Origin: Sutcliffiella tianshenii
GTDB taxonomy: Bacteria; Bacillota; Bacilli; Bacillales; Bacillaceae_I
Length of the DNA: 64,000 nt
Direction of reading: 5' to 3'
NCBI RefSeq assembly: GCF_016908565.1
Contig: NZ_JAFBED010000006.1
Coordinates: 248,001 to 312,000, forward strand
Shown: piece after piece, positions 35,181 through 44,218 of the stretch
Position numbering within the stretch: the first letter of the stretch is position 1
Layout: each line of letters starts with the position of its first letter
Translations under genes and position numbers: made by a program
Notes under the pieces: generated by a model
The model's database searches: none
What the model saw: only the letters and a program-made list of their open reading frames with translations
Told to the model about the DNA's origin: nothing

Positions 35181-36065
35181 ATGATCAGTCAAAATCAACA
35201 GGTTTTCAGGAAATACTTACAGGATACGGAAAATTGGTGTTTGGAAATACTGACGGAAAACGGGGCAGGGGCAATTAGATCGGAGTGGCAGTCGGAGATT
35301 AGAAACTTCCTCTCTTATGTTCAAAGCATCCAGGAGAAGGATGCAATCCAGGAATCGGATGTCCTTTATGCTAAGCAGAAGCTCGAAGGTTTTCATGAGG
35401 TTATGGAGATGCAGCATAGTTCCAGGCAACACAATGGCCGTGTCCCGATCGGTGGACATAAGCTTCCGCCACTTCCATATGCCTATAACGCGCTTGAACC
35501 TTATATTTCAAGGGATATCATGGAACTGCATCACCTGAAGCATCACAAGAGCTATGTGGATGGGCTCAATAAAGCGGAGCTGAAAATGAAGGAAGCACGA
35601 GTGACAGGGAATTTTGATTTGATCAAGCATTGGGAAAGAGAAGCCGCCTTCCATGGGTCCGGTCACTATTTGCATACGATGTTCTGGGGGAATATGGCTC
35701 CAAATGGCGGTGGTCAGCCTAAGGGTAGGCTGCTCCAGCAGATCAACCAGGACTTTGGCGGCTATGGCAATTTCAAGAAGCATTTTACGGAAGCGGCAGA
35801 CAAGGTGGAAGGTGTAGGTTGGGCGTTGCTAGTCTGGTCCCCGCGTGCACACCGACTGGAAATTCTCCAAACTGAAAAACAGCAGCTGTTCACCCAGTGG
35901 GATACTATCCCGCTGCTTGGACTGGATGTTTGGGAGCATGCCTATTACCTGCAGTATAAGAACAATCGCAGGGACTATATCGACAAGTGGTGGAATATCG
36001 TAAACTGGCGCGATGTGGAAAAGCGATTCCAGGAAGCTTCAAAACTGAAGTGGCAGTCTTATTGA
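35181..36065 (+). CDS. sodF: Fe/Mn superoxide dismutase with N-terminal extension
   Basis: The 294-residue protein is a Fe/Mn SOD whose catalytic domain covers about residues 90-285. Metal ligands can be placed at H in LEPYISRDIMELHHLKHH, H in GSGHYLHTMFW, and D and H in GLDVWEHAYYLQY. The first ~90 residues are a helical, Glu/Gln-rich extension absent from SodA but typical of the SodF-type proteins of Bacillus; its role is unclear. GGGAGG precedes the ATG. Dismutation of superoxide is expected, while the metal cannot be told from sequence alone. Confidence 0.88.
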   Translation: MISQNQQVFRKYLQDTENWCLEILTENGAGAIRSEWQSEIRNFLSYVQSIQEKDAIQESDVLYAKQKLEGFHEVMEMQHSSRQHNGRVPIGGHKLPPLPYAYNALEPYISRDIMELHHLKHHKSYVDGLNKAELKMKEARVTGNFDLIKHWEREAAFHGSGHYLHTMFWGNMAPNGGGQPKGRLLQQINQDFGGYGNFKKHFTEAADKVEGVGWALLVWSPRAHRLEILQTEKQQLFTQWDTIPLLGLDVWEHAYYLQYKNNRRDYIDKWWNIVNWRDVEKRFQEASKLKWQSY

Positions 36066-36102
36066 ATAAAGGAGTCTTTATAAATGATATTACAGTGAGA
36101 AG

Positions 36103-36131
36103 GCCATTAGCGGATGTCTAATGGCTTTTTT
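36103..36131 (+). terminator. Terminator after sodF, head of the 51-bp array
   Basis: GCCATTAG pairs perfectly with CTAATGGC over a 7-base loop, followed by TTTTTT. The right half is the start of the first 51-bp repeat. Confidence 0.85.
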
Positions 36132-36575
36132 AAGTGGAAATGTCGGCGAGAAGTCCAATAGAAGGGTTCTAATGGCTTTTTTGAGCGGATATCCTGGCGA
36201 GAAGTCCAATAGAAGGGTTCTAATGGCTTTTTTGAGCGGATATCCTGGCGAGAAGTCCAATAGGAGCGTTCTAATGGCTTTTTTTAGTGGAAAACCCGGC
36301 AAGAAGTCCAATAGGAGTGTTCTAATGGCTTTTTTTAGTGGGAAACGTGACGAGAAGTCCAATAGGAGTGTTCTAATGGCTTTTTTGAACGTAAATCCCG
36401 GCGAGAAGTCCAATAGGAGCATTCTAATGGCTTTTTTGGAGGGGATTCCAGACGAAAAGTCCAATAGGAGCGTCCTAATGGATTTTTTAAACGTATATCC
36501 CGGCGAGAAATCCAATAGAAGGGTTCTAATGGCTTTTTTGAACGTAAATTCCATTGAGAAATCCATTAGACCCTT
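36121..36575 (+). repeat. Tandem array of 51-bp terminator-like units (8 plus a partial ninth)
   Basis: Units start at 36121, 36172, 36223, 36274, 36325, 36376, 36427 and 36478, all exactly 51 bp, and a decayed ninth begins at 36529. About 32 bp of each unit is constant: AAGTCCAATAG, a 7-base segment, CTAATGGC and a T tract. CCAATAG and CTAATGG pair with one A-A mismatch, copying the perfect terminator hairpin at 36103. The remaining ~19 bp varies. Because 51 is a multiple of 3, both strands stay open across the array, but neither frame has a usable ribosome binding site. Confidence 0.9.
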
Positions 36576-36652
36576 CACTAAATTCCTAGTTATCCACGAC
36601 AACCCGTTCCTGACTGTCTTTAACTTAGCGCTGCCTTTTTTTATCGAAAAAA

Positions 36653-36680
36653 TCATAATGGGACAGCTTGTGCATAAACT
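36653..36680 (+). promoter_or_regulatory. Possible sigma-E promoter of dacB
   Basis: TCATAATG, 12 bases, CATAAACT is a weak match to the sigma-E -35 and -10 elements and lies 32 bases before dacB, which is sigma-E dependent in B. subtilis. Spacing is short. Confidence 0.35.
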
Positions 36681-36711
36681 TGTACAAACATAGACAAGGG
36701 ATGGGGATTGG

Positions 36712-37863
36712 ATGGTACGAGCTAGAATGATGTTCATCATCGCTTCTATTGTGATGCTGATGTTCAGTATAGGCATTCCTCAAGAGGCAGCGGCCGAGCG
36801 GGTTGGCGTAAGTTCGAGGAATGCAATTTTGATAGAACAAGAGAGTGGCAGGGTGATTTTCGAAAAGAATGCCCATGATAAACAGCGCATCGCGAGTATC
36901 ACGAAAGTAATGACGGCCATACTTGCCATCGAATCCGGAAAAATGGGTGAAATCGTCACCGTAAGTGAAAGGGCGACCCATGCTGAGGGGTCTTCGGTTT
37001 ATTTGAAGCCTGGGGAGAAAATAAAGCTCGAACATCTTGTGTATGGATTGATGCTGCGTTCTGGGAATGATACAGCCGTTGCCATTGCCGAGCATGTTGG
37101 TGGAAGTCTAGAAGGCTTTGTTTTCCTGATGAATGAGAAAGCCGCTGAACTGGGCATGAGTAATACCGAATTCGCAAACCCGCATGGACTGGACGATCAT
37201 GAGAACCACTATTCGACTGCATATGATATGGCCATGCTTACGAGATATGCCATGGAAAATGAAAAATTCAGGGAAGTGACGGGGACGAAGGTATACCGTG
37301 CACCTGCAGCACCGGGTGAATCATGGGACCGCAGCTGGACAAATAAGCATAGGTTGGTGACAGGCATGTATTCCTATGCAACCGGAGGAAAGACCGGATT
37401 CACCAAACGTGCCAAACGTACTCTCATCACTACCGCTTCCAAGGATGGTCTCGATGCCATTGTCGTCACACTCAATGGCCCGGATGATTGGCAGGATCAT
37501 ATCTATATGTTCAATAGGGCCTTTGTCGATTACAAGCTATACAACATTGCAAATGAAGGTAAACTTGAGGATTTAGAGGATAGTTTTTATAAGGACAAGG
37601 TTTTCATTTCACGTGATATCAAGTATCCGATGACCAAGAAGGAACGGGACAATGTTCGTGTCAATATCGAGCTGGTAAAGCCTCAAAAGGAATGGGAGCG
37701 ATCTGGAAATATTCCGGAAGTGGTCGGTAGTTATACGTTGATCCTGAACAATGAGGCAGTTATAGAAACACCGATCTATTTCGAACAGGAAAAAGAAGAT
37801 TCGGGAGGCTTCTGGTCGATCTTCAAAAATATTTTTTTCATTTTCGGTGGTAAACTGCCATGA
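36712..37863 (+). CDS. dacB: D-alanyl-D-alanine carboxypeptidase DacB (PBP5*)
   Basis: The 383-residue penicillin-binding protein has a signal peptide (cleavage near QEAAAER at about 24-30), S62-x-x-K65 in IASITKVM, SGN in LRSGNDTAV near 118 and KTG in TGGKTGFT. It controls the degree of cross-linking of spore cortex from the mother-cell side. The following genes are spmA and spmB, and the dacB stop overlaps the spmA ATG (ATGA), the same three-gene operon as in B. subtilis. This protein and DacF are paralogues. Confidence 0.94.
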   Translation: MVRARMMFIIASIVMLMFSIGIPQEAAAERVGVSSRNAILIEQESGRVIFEKNAHDKQRIASITKVMTAILAIESGKMGEIVTVSERATHAEGSSVYLKPGEKIKLEHLVYGLMLRSGNDTAVAIAEHVGGSLEGFVFLMNEKAAELGMSNTEFANPHGLDDHENHYSTAYDMAMLTRYAMENEKFREVTGTKVYRAPAAPGESWDRSWTNKHRLVTGMYSYATGGKTGFTKRAKRTLITTASKDGLDAIVVTLNGPDDWQDHIYMFNRAFVDYKLYNIANEGKLEDLEDSFYKDKVFISRDIKYPMTKKERDNVRVNIELVKPQKEWERSGNIPEVVGSYTLILNNEAVIETPIYFEQEKEDSGGFWSIFKNIFFIFGGKLP

Positions 37864-38450
37864 TCAATATCATTTGGGTAGCAATGACGATCATCGGCAT
37901 TCTTTTTGCCATGATTAACGGAACGATGGATAAAGTGAATGAAGCCATTTTTCTTGGGGCAAAAGAGGCAGTGACCATCTGTATCGGATTTATCAGCATC
38001 CTTGTTTTCTGGTTGGGTTTGATGAGGATTGCCCAAGAGGCAGGGCTGTTGGAAAAACTTGCAGTGCTTTTCCGGCCTTTGGTCAGAAGGATCTTCCCTG
38101 AGGTTCCCCCCGACCACCCTGCGATGGGGTATATGCTTTCCAATATGATTGCGAATATGTTTGGGCTTGGTAATGCAGCAACCCCAATGGGGATAAAAGC
38201 GATGGAACAGCTGAGGGAGTTGAACGGCGGGAAGATTGAAGCCAGCAGGTCGATGGTTACGTTCCTTGCCATCAACACCGCAAGCATCACACTGATTCCC
38301 ACTACAGTAATCGCAATACGGATGAATTATAATTCGGCTTCACCGACTGAAATTGTGGGGCCGACTTTAATAGCGACTGCATGCTCGACAATCGCAGCTA
38401 TTTTGATAGACCGCTTTTTCTATTATCGCAGAATGGCAAGGAGGCGGTAG
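37860..38450 (+). CDS. spmA: Spore maturation protein A
   Basis: The 196-residue membrane protein has a nucleoside-transporter-like Gate domain and about five hydrophobic segments, with NMIANMFGLGNAATPMGIKA near residues 95-114 diagnostic of SpmA. SpmA and SpmB are needed for full dehydration of the spore core. Translation is coupled to dacB, and spmB follows after 2 bases. Confidence 0.93.
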   Translation: MINIIWVAMTIIGILFAMINGTMDKVNEAIFLGAKEAVTICIGFISILVFWLGLMRIAQEAGLLEKLAVLFRPLVRRIFPEVPPDHPAMGYMLSNMIANMFGLGNAATPMGIKAMEQLRELNGGKIEASRSMVTFLAINTASITLIPTTVIAIRMNYNSASPTEIVGPTLIATACSTIAAILIDRFFYYRRMARRR

Positions 38451-38452
38451 AG

Positions 38453-38986
38453 ATGCAGCTCATATCCTTAATTTCCCTTTGGCTTATACCGTTCCTTATC
38501 GGGTTCATCCTGCTTTATGGGACTTTCAAGAAGGTGCCTACCTATGAAACCTTTGTTGAAGGAGGTAAGGAAGGAATCAAGATAGCCATTTCGATCATTC
38601 CGTTTCTCGTAGGGATGCTGGTTGCGATCTCGATTTTCAGGGCATCTGGCGCACTGGACTTCCTGGTGGAATTTTTAAGGCCGGCAATGAGTGCCATCGG
38701 GGTACCTGCTGAAATTGTGCCTCTGGCAATCATCCGCCCCATTTCCGGCACTGCAGCCCTCGGGATGACGACAGATATGATCGCAACATTTGGCCCGGAC
38801 TCTTTTATGGGCCGCCTGGCTTCCGTCCTGCAGGGTAGCACGGACACGACGCTTTATGTACTGACCGTGTATTTCGGCGCTGTGGGCATAAAAAAGATGG
38901 GTGATGCCCTGAAGGTGGGGCTGCTTGCGGATGTAGTCGGAATCGTTGTGTCGATCCTGGTTGTAACTTTTTTCTTCGGAATATAA
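38453..38986 (+). CDS. spmB: Spore maturation protein B
   Basis: The 177-residue membrane protein is the SpmA partner. It contains RPISGTAALGMTTDMIATFGPDS near residues 97-119 (quoted in part) and the GSTDTTLYVLTVYFGAVG family segment. AAGGAGGCGG precedes the ATG at 38453; the frame is open upstream to 38381 inside spmA, but that start has no site. A strong terminator follows. Confidence 0.93.
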   Translation: MQLISLISLWLIPFLIGFILLYGTFKKVPTYETFVEGGKEGIKIAISIIPFLVGMLVAISIFRASGALDFLVEFLRPAMSAIGVPAEIVPLAIIRPISGTAALGMTTDMIATFGPDSFMGRLASVLQGSTDTTLYVLTVYFGAVGIKKMGDALKVGLLADVVGIVVSILVVTFFFGI

Positions 38987-39014
38987 AAACACAAGGGGTC
39001 CCTTGTGTTTTTTT
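38986..39014. terminator. Bidirectional terminator after spmB
   Basis: AAAACACAAGGG and CCCTTGTGTTTT form a perfect 12-bp stem with a 2-base spacer and a T tail. It also suits the convergent gene at 39021-39248. Confidence 0.9.
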
Positions 39015-39020
39015 GTATGT

Positions 39021-39248
39021 TTATACAACTTGTGACAACGCACTTTTAATGGCGGAAGAAGCGGCTTCTATATCTGAAAAATGCTCGACAATGCCTTGTT
39101 TATCCCTGACAATCTGAAAGCAGCGATTATTCCTAAGATAGGTAATGGAAAGCGGTTGATCTGGGATTGTACAAATGGTATATGTTATTTCAGTGTCCTG
39201 ATAGGTTCCCAACGTTTCAAGCACCTGATCGATTTGCACATTAATCAT
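39021..39248 (-). CDS. Uncharacterised 75-residue protein
   Basis: On the minus strand AAGGGGAG lies 7 bases before ATG at 39248 (MINVQIDQVLETLG). The product is soluble and of mixed structure with a single Cys pair region (YTICTIPDQP, NNRCFQIV). I do not recognise the family. It lies between spmB and rluB on the opposite strand and ends next to the spmB terminator. Longer in-frame starts (39254, 39281) overlap or precede the ribosome binding site. Confidence 0.6.
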   Translation of the reverse strand: MINVQIDQVLETLGTYQDTEITYTICTIPDQPLSITYLRNNRCFQIVRDKQGIVEHFSDIEAASSAIKSALSQVV

Positions 39249-39521
39249 CAACATTCTCCCCTTAAGAAAAATTGAAAACATTTCCTGCTAAGGATACTAT
39301 ATCAATTAATGGTGAACAGAGAAATAAGGGAAACGGGGTAATTTTTTTACGCCTTTAGTAGTATAGAATAGTACCAATTTATTAAAGCCGGATTTTTTTA
39401 CTATCCTTTATAAAATAACTAAGGGTATAATTAGAGTTTGTGAATGATGGCAATTATATAAGTATGGAAATCTTGGCTTTTCTTATGAAAGTCATGTAAG
39501 ATGTTGAATGAGGTGAAAGAA

Positions 39522-40250
39522 ATGGAACGGTTACAGAAAGTGATTGCGCATGCAGGGATTGCATCGAGAAGAAAAGCAGAACAATTGATTCAAGAAGGAA
39601 AAGTCAGGGTTAATGACAAGGTGATAAAAGAGCTTGGGGTAAAGGTTTCCCCTAATGATAAAATAGAAGTGGAAGGCATTCCTGTCGAAAGGGAAGAGCC
39701 GGTTTATTTTGTGTTATACAAACCAAGAGGTGTCATCTCTAGTGTCAGCGATGATAAAGGCAGAAAAGTGGTAACAGACTTTTTCACGCTTATCGATGAA
39801 CGGATCTATCCTGTCGGGCGTTTGGATTATGATACGTCCGGATTGATCATCATGACCAATGACGGTGAATTCGCCAACAGTCTGGCGCACCCGAAATCCC
39901 AAGTGGATAAGGTTTACGTTGCAAAAGTGAAAGGAATTCCTTCAAGGGAAGCTATTCGCAGCCTGGAGCGAGGCATCAAGCTTGAGGACGGAAAAACGGC
40001 TCCAGCAAAAATCAAATTCCTTTCGATGGAAAGAACAAAGGAAACGGCAATCTTTGAAGTGACGATCCACGAAGGTCGTAATCGCCAGGTGCGCCGCATG
40101 TTCGAGGCAATCGGTCATCCGGTGATGAAACTGAAACGTGAACGCTATGGCTTCCTGACGCTCCAAGGATTGAAGTCAGGGGAAGCAAGAGAACTGACGC
40201 CACATGAAGTAAAACAGCTTCGTGTAATGGCTACCAAGCCAGGCAAATAA
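39522..40250 (+). CDS. rluB: 23S rRNA pseudouridine synthase RluB
   Basis: The 242-residue protein has an N-terminal S4 RNA-binding domain (about 1-60, MERLQKVIAHAGIASRRKAE) and an RsuA-type catalytic domain with the active Asp in GRLDYDTSGLII near residues 103-114 and the closing motif RQVRRMFEAIGHPV. RsuA-family enzymes of this type modify helix 89 of 23S rRNA. GAGGTGAAAG precedes ATG 39522; the frame extends to 39501 without a site. Confidence 0.93.
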   Translation: MERLQKVIAHAGIASRRKAEQLIQEGKVRVNDKVIKELGVKVSPNDKIEVEGIPVEREEPVYFVLYKPRGVISSVSDDKGRKVVTDFFTLIDERIYPVGRLDYDTSGLIIMTNDGEFANSLAHPKSQVDKVYVAKVKGIPSREAIRSLERGIKLEDGKTAPAKIKFLSMERTKETAIFEVTIHEGRNRQVRRMFEAIGHPVMKLKRERYGFLTLQGLKSGEARELTPHEVKQLRVMATKPGK

Positions 40251-40260
40251 CAGCACAATG

Positions 40261-40297
40261 AAAGCGGAGGTGGGGAAAGAACCGCTTCCGCTTTTTA
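40261..40297 (+). terminator. Terminator after rluB
   Basis: AAAGCGGAGGTGG pairs with CCGCTTCCGCTTT (two G-T pairs), with a short A-rich loop and a T tail. Confidence 0.85.
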
Positions 40298-40341
40298 TGA
40301 TTGGTTGTGTAATCATTTTGTATTCGTTTCCAAGGTCACTA

Positions 40342-40468
40342 GCTGCTGATTGGAGCAATAGGCGAAGACTCCTGCGGGAGATGGCGGTTAGTGGAGACCC
40401 CGCAGGCAAAGCCGAGGAGGCTCTCGCAAGCCCCGCGGAAAGCGAAGCCTAGTGCGGAAATCAGCAGC
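40342..40468 (+). repeat. Dispersed palindromic repeat, copy 2
   Basis: The ends GCTGCTGATT and AATCAGCAGC are a perfect 10-bp inverted repeat, changed from copy 1 at one base on each side so that pairing is kept. The core has GACTCCTGCGGGAG, GGAGACCCCGCAGG and GCCGAGGAGGCTC. Confidence 0.88.
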
Positions 40469-40493
40469 GGCGCTATATCAGTTCATTAAGTTA

Positions 40494-40671
40494 AGAGCGA
40501 GCGCCCTCCGCTTTTCGGTTTGTCTAGCTCCGGGCGCTTGGGACTATCAAACTTCCCTCATCTCCCCACGATAAGTCAACATCGGATAGCTAGCGCTCTC
40601 CGTGTTTCCTTTATCTCGTGAGATTCAGTCCAGTTTGTACGTCCCAGAGCGAGCGCCCTCCGCTTTTCGGT
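40494..40671 (+). repeat. Bacillus TGTCTAGCTCC-type hairpin repeat with duplicated right end
   Basis: An identical 26-bp sequence occurs at 40494-40519 and 40646-40671. TGTCTAGCTCC at 40521 starts the element, and GGGCGCT and TGGGAC (40532-40544) pair with GTCCCA and AGCGCCC (40641-40658), giving a long hairpin. The first 26-bp copy looks like the right end of a lost adjacent unit. The stretch 40672-40770 carries only the resA leader. Confidence 0.8.
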
Positions 40672-40770
40672 GTTCACATAAGATTCATAAACTAGCCCCG
40701 ATGGCAAAAGTAGTAAATGTTATAATAGCAAGGATACGATACGACTTATGGTATAGGAGAGTAATGAGGA

Positions 40771-41298
40771 ATGAGTAAAAAGAAACGTTTAGTGATGCGT
40801 ACAGCGATTCTGCTTCTCCTGTTATCTGCAATAGGGTATACGTTATACGCAAATTTTTTTACATCTAAAGAATTGGTCGGCGAGGGAGATCAGGCCCCTG
40901 ATTTCGTCTTGAAGGACTTGGAAGGTAATGAAGTAAGACTATCGGATTATAAAGGCAAGGGTGTATTCCTGAACTTCTGGGGAACATGGTGCGAGCCGTG
41001 TGAACGGGAAATGCCGTATATGGAAAATCAATATAAAGTCTTTAAAGATCAGGGTGTGGAAATACTTGCTGTCAACATCCAGGAAACAAATGTGGCAGTG
41101 GAACGTTTTAAAAACAAACATCAGCTGACTTTCCCTATTCCGATGGATCGCACGGATCAGGTGAGGCAGGCATATGGAGTAGTGCCATTGCCTACGACCA
41201 TCCTGATCGATGAAAATGGTGAAATCGTCAAAAAGGATTCAGGGCAGTTGACGGAAGCGAAAATAAAGGAATATATGGAAATGATCAAACCGAAATAA
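40771..41298 (+). CDS. resA: Thiol-disulfide oxidoreductase ResA
   Basis: The 175-residue protein is membrane-anchored by an N-terminal helix (about 10-28) and has a thioredoxin-like domain facing outwards, with the active site WCEPCE near residues 74-79. It reduces the heme-binding cysteines of apocytochrome c so that ResB-ResC can attach heme. The cis-Pro loop is PLPTTILID near 137-145. It is first in the resABC-resDE cluster. Confidence 0.95.
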   Translation: MSKKKRLVMRTAILLLLLSAIGYTLYANFFTSKELVGEGDQAPDFVLKDLEGNEVRLSDYKGKGVFLNFWGTWCEPCEREMPYMENQYKVFKDQGVEILAVNIQETNVAVERFKNKHQLTFPIPMDRTDQVRQAYGVVPLPTTILIDENGEIVKKDSGQLTEAKIKEYMEMIKPK

Positions 41299-41313
41299 TA
41301 GGGAGTTTTACGT

Positions 41314-42966
41314 ATGAAGGATATAAAATGTGAGTGCGGACATCTGAATCCGGAAGGCACGATTCTTTGTGAAGCTTGCGGAAAGCCGACCGAGAATGAA
41401 AAGAGCCGGGAAAAACTGCTGGATATGAAATATGAAGGCAGTGCCAGGCGTTCTCAGACGTATAACAAAACCATCATAGATAAAATATGGAATTTCTTTT
41501 CTTCTGTTAAAGTGGGGATCTGGATTATCGTCCTTTTATTGGTTTCATCGGCATTTGGCACGATTTTCCCGCAAGTAGGCTACATACCGCAAAACATCCC
41601 TCCGGAAGTATACTATGAACAGGAGCATGGATTTGCAGGGAAAATGTATTATACCCTTGGTTTTCATGATTTGTATGGTTCATGGTGGTATTTGCTTCTG
41701 ATTGCAGCACTTGGGATCTCATTGGTGATCGCTAGCCTTGATCGATTTGTTCCATTATACAAAGCGTTGAAAACCCAAAAGGTTACAAGACATGAGAGTT
41801 TCCTGAAGCGTCAACGTGTATTTGGACAGACGACAGTTGAAAACCCGGATACGGAACTTGCAAAAGTTAAAGCCGGCCTTAAAAATAGAAAATATAAGAT
41901 ACGTGAAGAAAATGGCAATCTATTGGCTGAGAAAAATCGTTTTTCCCGCTGGGGCCCTTATGTGAATCATATCGGACTTATCATTTTCCTAATTGGGGCC
42001 ATGCTGCGTTTCTTCCCGGGCATGTATATAGATGAAGTGCTATGGGTCCGCGAAGGTGAGACAAAGCTTATTCCTGGTACCGATGGGCAATACTATATGA
42101 AGAGTGAAGGCTTTGTCTTTGAAACTTATGACAGCAAATCCTCTGATGAAGTATTTGAGTCTGCCATTTCCAGAGCGGGGGAAGGGGCGATTGCGAGCAA
42201 CTTCCAGACGAATGCCGTCCTCTTTGAGCGAAAAGGCGACATCGTGGTTGGCGCAGAACCGGAGCTTGAAAAAGTGAAAGAGCATGCAGTAAAGGTGAAT
42301 CAGCCACTAAAGCATGATTCCTTTGCATTCTATCAAGTTGACTACAAACTGAACGAATTCAGCGCCATGAGCTTCAATTTTGAAAATAAAGAAACACAGG
42401 AAGTCTATGGTACAATCAAAGTAGACTTATATGAACCTGAAAAGAAGTATGATTTAGGGAACGGCAATTCCATCGAGCTTGTCAGTTATTTCCCTGACTT
42501 TATCCTGAAGGACGGAGAGCCGAAAACAAAGACAAGGGTGCCGGATAATCCAGCCTTTGTATTCCGTATGATCACTCCTGAAACACCTGAAGGCGAAATC
42601 AGCCTTGTGGCAATACGGCAGAACATAGAACCGAACGGGACCAATATCAACAAGATGAGCTTTGCAGGTGTCGAGACACGCAATGTTTCAGGTTTGACAG
42701 TTCGTAAGGACCATACTCTTTGGATCCTGGGGCTTGGTGGAGCCATCTTCATGCTTGGTGTGATACAGGGTATGTATTGGAACCATCGCCGTGTCTGGGT
42801 GCAAACGAGAGGGAATGAAATCTGGGTTGCTGGACATACGAATAAAAACTGGTTCGGCCTAAAGGGCGACATCAATAAAGCACTCCACGAAACGTCGATT
42901 GATATACCGGTCGACCAAGTGGAACAAGAGCAGCAAGAAAGCAAGAAAGAGAAAGCGGAGGAATAG
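41314..42966 (+). CDS. resB: Cytochrome c biogenesis protein ResB
   Basis: The 550-residue System II protein has a small N-terminal zinc ribbon (CECGHLNPEG, CEAC), shared with other Bacillus ResB proteins. Membrane segments lie at about 66-85, 123-143, 213-231 and 470-490, and a large extracytoplasmic domain of about 230 residues sits between the last two. With ResC it moves and attaches heme to apocytochromes c. It begins 15 bases after resA. Confidence 0.95.
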   Translation: MKDIKCECGHLNPEGTILCEACGKPTENEKSREKLLDMKYEGSARRSQTYNKTIIDKIWNFFSSVKVGIWIIVLLLVSSAFGTIFPQVGYIPQNIPPEVYYEQEHGFAGKMYYTLGFHDLYGSWWYLLLIAALGISLVIASLDRFVPLYKALKTQKVTRHESFLKRQRVFGQTTVENPDTELAKVKAGLKNRKYKIREENGNLLAEKNRFSRWGPYVNHIGLIIFLIGAMLRFFPGMYIDEVLWVREGETKLIPGTDGQYYMKSEGFVFETYDSKSSDEVFESAISRAGEGAIASNFQTNAVLFERKGDIVVGAEPELEKVKEHAVKVNQPLKHDSFAFYQVDYKLNEFSAMSFNFENKETQEVYGTIKVDLYEPEKKYDLGNGNSIELVSYFPDFILKDGEPKTKTRVPDNPAFVFRMITPETPEGEISLVAIRQNIEPNGTNINKMSFAGVETRNVSGLTVRKDHTLWILGLGGAIFMLGVIQGMYWNHRRVWVQTRGNEIWVAGHTNKNWFGLKGDINKALHETSIDIPVDQVEQEQQESKKEKAEE

Positions 42967-42978
42967 GAGGTTCATCGA

Positions 42979-44142
42979 ATGGCACAGATCAGTGGTAATT
43001 TACTTTATACCGCATTTATCCTATATCTAATAGGTACCGCCTTTTTTGGTGGTGCAATTCGTGCAAAGAAAAGCAGTAAAGCAGCCAAAATAGGAATATC
43101 GATAACTATTTTGGGCTTCCTCGCTCAATTAGGCTACTTTATCACACGATGGATTGCTGGTGGCCATGCACCTGTCAGCAACCTGTTTGAATTTACGACA
43201 TTCTTTGGCATGATGCTTGTATTGGCATTCATTGTCATCTATTTCATCTATAAAACTAGTACGCTAGGCGTCTTCACCCTGCCGATCGCATTGTTATTGA
43301 TTGCCTATGCCAGCATGTTTCCAAGGGACATCGCACCGCTGATCCCGGCTTTACAGAGCCATTGGCTTGCGATCCATGTTTCCACAGTGGCGCTCGGGGT
43401 AGCAATCTTATCAGTCAGCTTTGCTGCAGGTTTGATTTATCTTGTAAAAGTGGTAGATTATACAAAAAAGGGGAAAAAGACATTCTCGTTGGAGTTGACC
43501 CTCTATACGTTGATCTGTTTCCTTGGATTCATTTTCTTATCCATCGGTTTCGGTGCTGCAGGGTATCAGGCTGAATTCTCCTATATCGACAAAAAGGGTG
43601 CCGATGCCAATGTCGAATATCATCTGCCTGCATTAGTGGGGCCACATGAAGGGGAACTGCTGACAGACGGAAGAATGGATGCATTGGTTAGTCTGCCGGC
43701 ATATGTAAACACATTGAAATTGAATACAGTCATATGGTCACTTTTTGCAGGCTTATTGTTATACGGATTGTTCCGACTCATCCTTAGAAAACCTATCGGA
43801 CAGGCATTAAAGCCTGCAGTGAAAAAAGTCAACCTGGAATTGGTTGATGAAATCAGCTATCGTGCAGTGACGATCGGATTCCCGGTCTTCACCCTTGGCG
43901 GACTGATTTTCGCAGCGATTTGGGCTCAGATTGCCTGGACCAGATATTGGGCATGGGATCCAAAAGAAGTATGGGCACTCATTACGTGGTTATTCTATGC
44001 GGCCTACTTGCACCTTCGCCTATCAAAAGGATGGGAAGGGGAAAAATCGGCCTGGCTTACATTGATCGGTTTTGCCATCATTCTATTCAATCTGATTGGC
44101 GTCAACTTAATTATCGCAGGTTTGCACTCGTATGCTATGTAA
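42979..44142 (+). CDS. resC: Cytochrome c biogenesis protein ResC
   Basis: The 387-residue protein (CcsA/CcsB type) has about eight membrane helices and the WWD heme-handling domain [14 protein letters not shown] near residues 324-337. Conserved histidines in [17 protein letters not shown] and AYLHLRL can ligate heme. AGGAGG precedes the ATG. It completes the resABC heme-attachment operon. Confidence 0.95.
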   Translation: MAQISGNLLYTAFILYLIGTAFFGGAIRAKKSSKAAKIGISITILGFLAQLGYFITRWIAGGHAPVSNLFEFTTFFGMMLVLAFIVIYFIYKTSTLGVFTLPIALLLIAYASMFPRDIAPLIPALQSHWLAIHVSTVALGVAILSVSFAAGLIYLVKVVDYTKKGKKTFSLELTLYTLICFLGFIFLSIGFGAAGYQAEFSYIDKKGADANVEYHLPALVGPHEGELLTDGRMDALVSLPAYVNTLKLNTVIWSLFAGLLLYGLFRLILRKPIGQALKPAVKKVNLELVDEISYRAVTIGFPVFTLGGLIFAAIWAQIAWTRYWAWDPKEVWALITWLFYAAYLHLRLSKGWEGEKSAWLTLIGFAIILFNLIGVNLIIAGLHSYAM

Positions 44143-44155
44143 CGCAAAATATGGA

Positions 44156-44182
44156 GCCTTCACAGCAATGTGAAGGCTTTTC
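44156..44182 (+). terminator. Hairpin between resC and resD (partial terminator)
   Basis: GCCTTCACA and TGTGAAGGC form a perfect 9-bp stem with only four T residues following. Incomplete termination would keep resD partly linked to resABC, as in B. subtilis. Confidence 0.6.
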
Positions 44183-44218
44183 CTGAAGAATCGAAACAAT
44201 ACCAGGAGGGGAAAACAT

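Noticed and set aside
36121-36575. CRISPR-like array
   Set aside because: The variable 19-bp segments are related to one another, the period is exactly 51 bp, there is no cas gene nearby, and the constant part is a terminator hairpin.
36121-36693. 190-codon plus-strand frame (and a 228-codon minus-strand frame) made of 17-residue repeats
   Set aside because: Both frames stay open only because the unit is 51 bp. No ribosome binding site precedes the first ATG, and the constant bases form an RNA hairpin with a T tract.
40258-40452. 64-codon frame after rluB
   Set aside because: It covers the rluB terminator and repeat copy 2.
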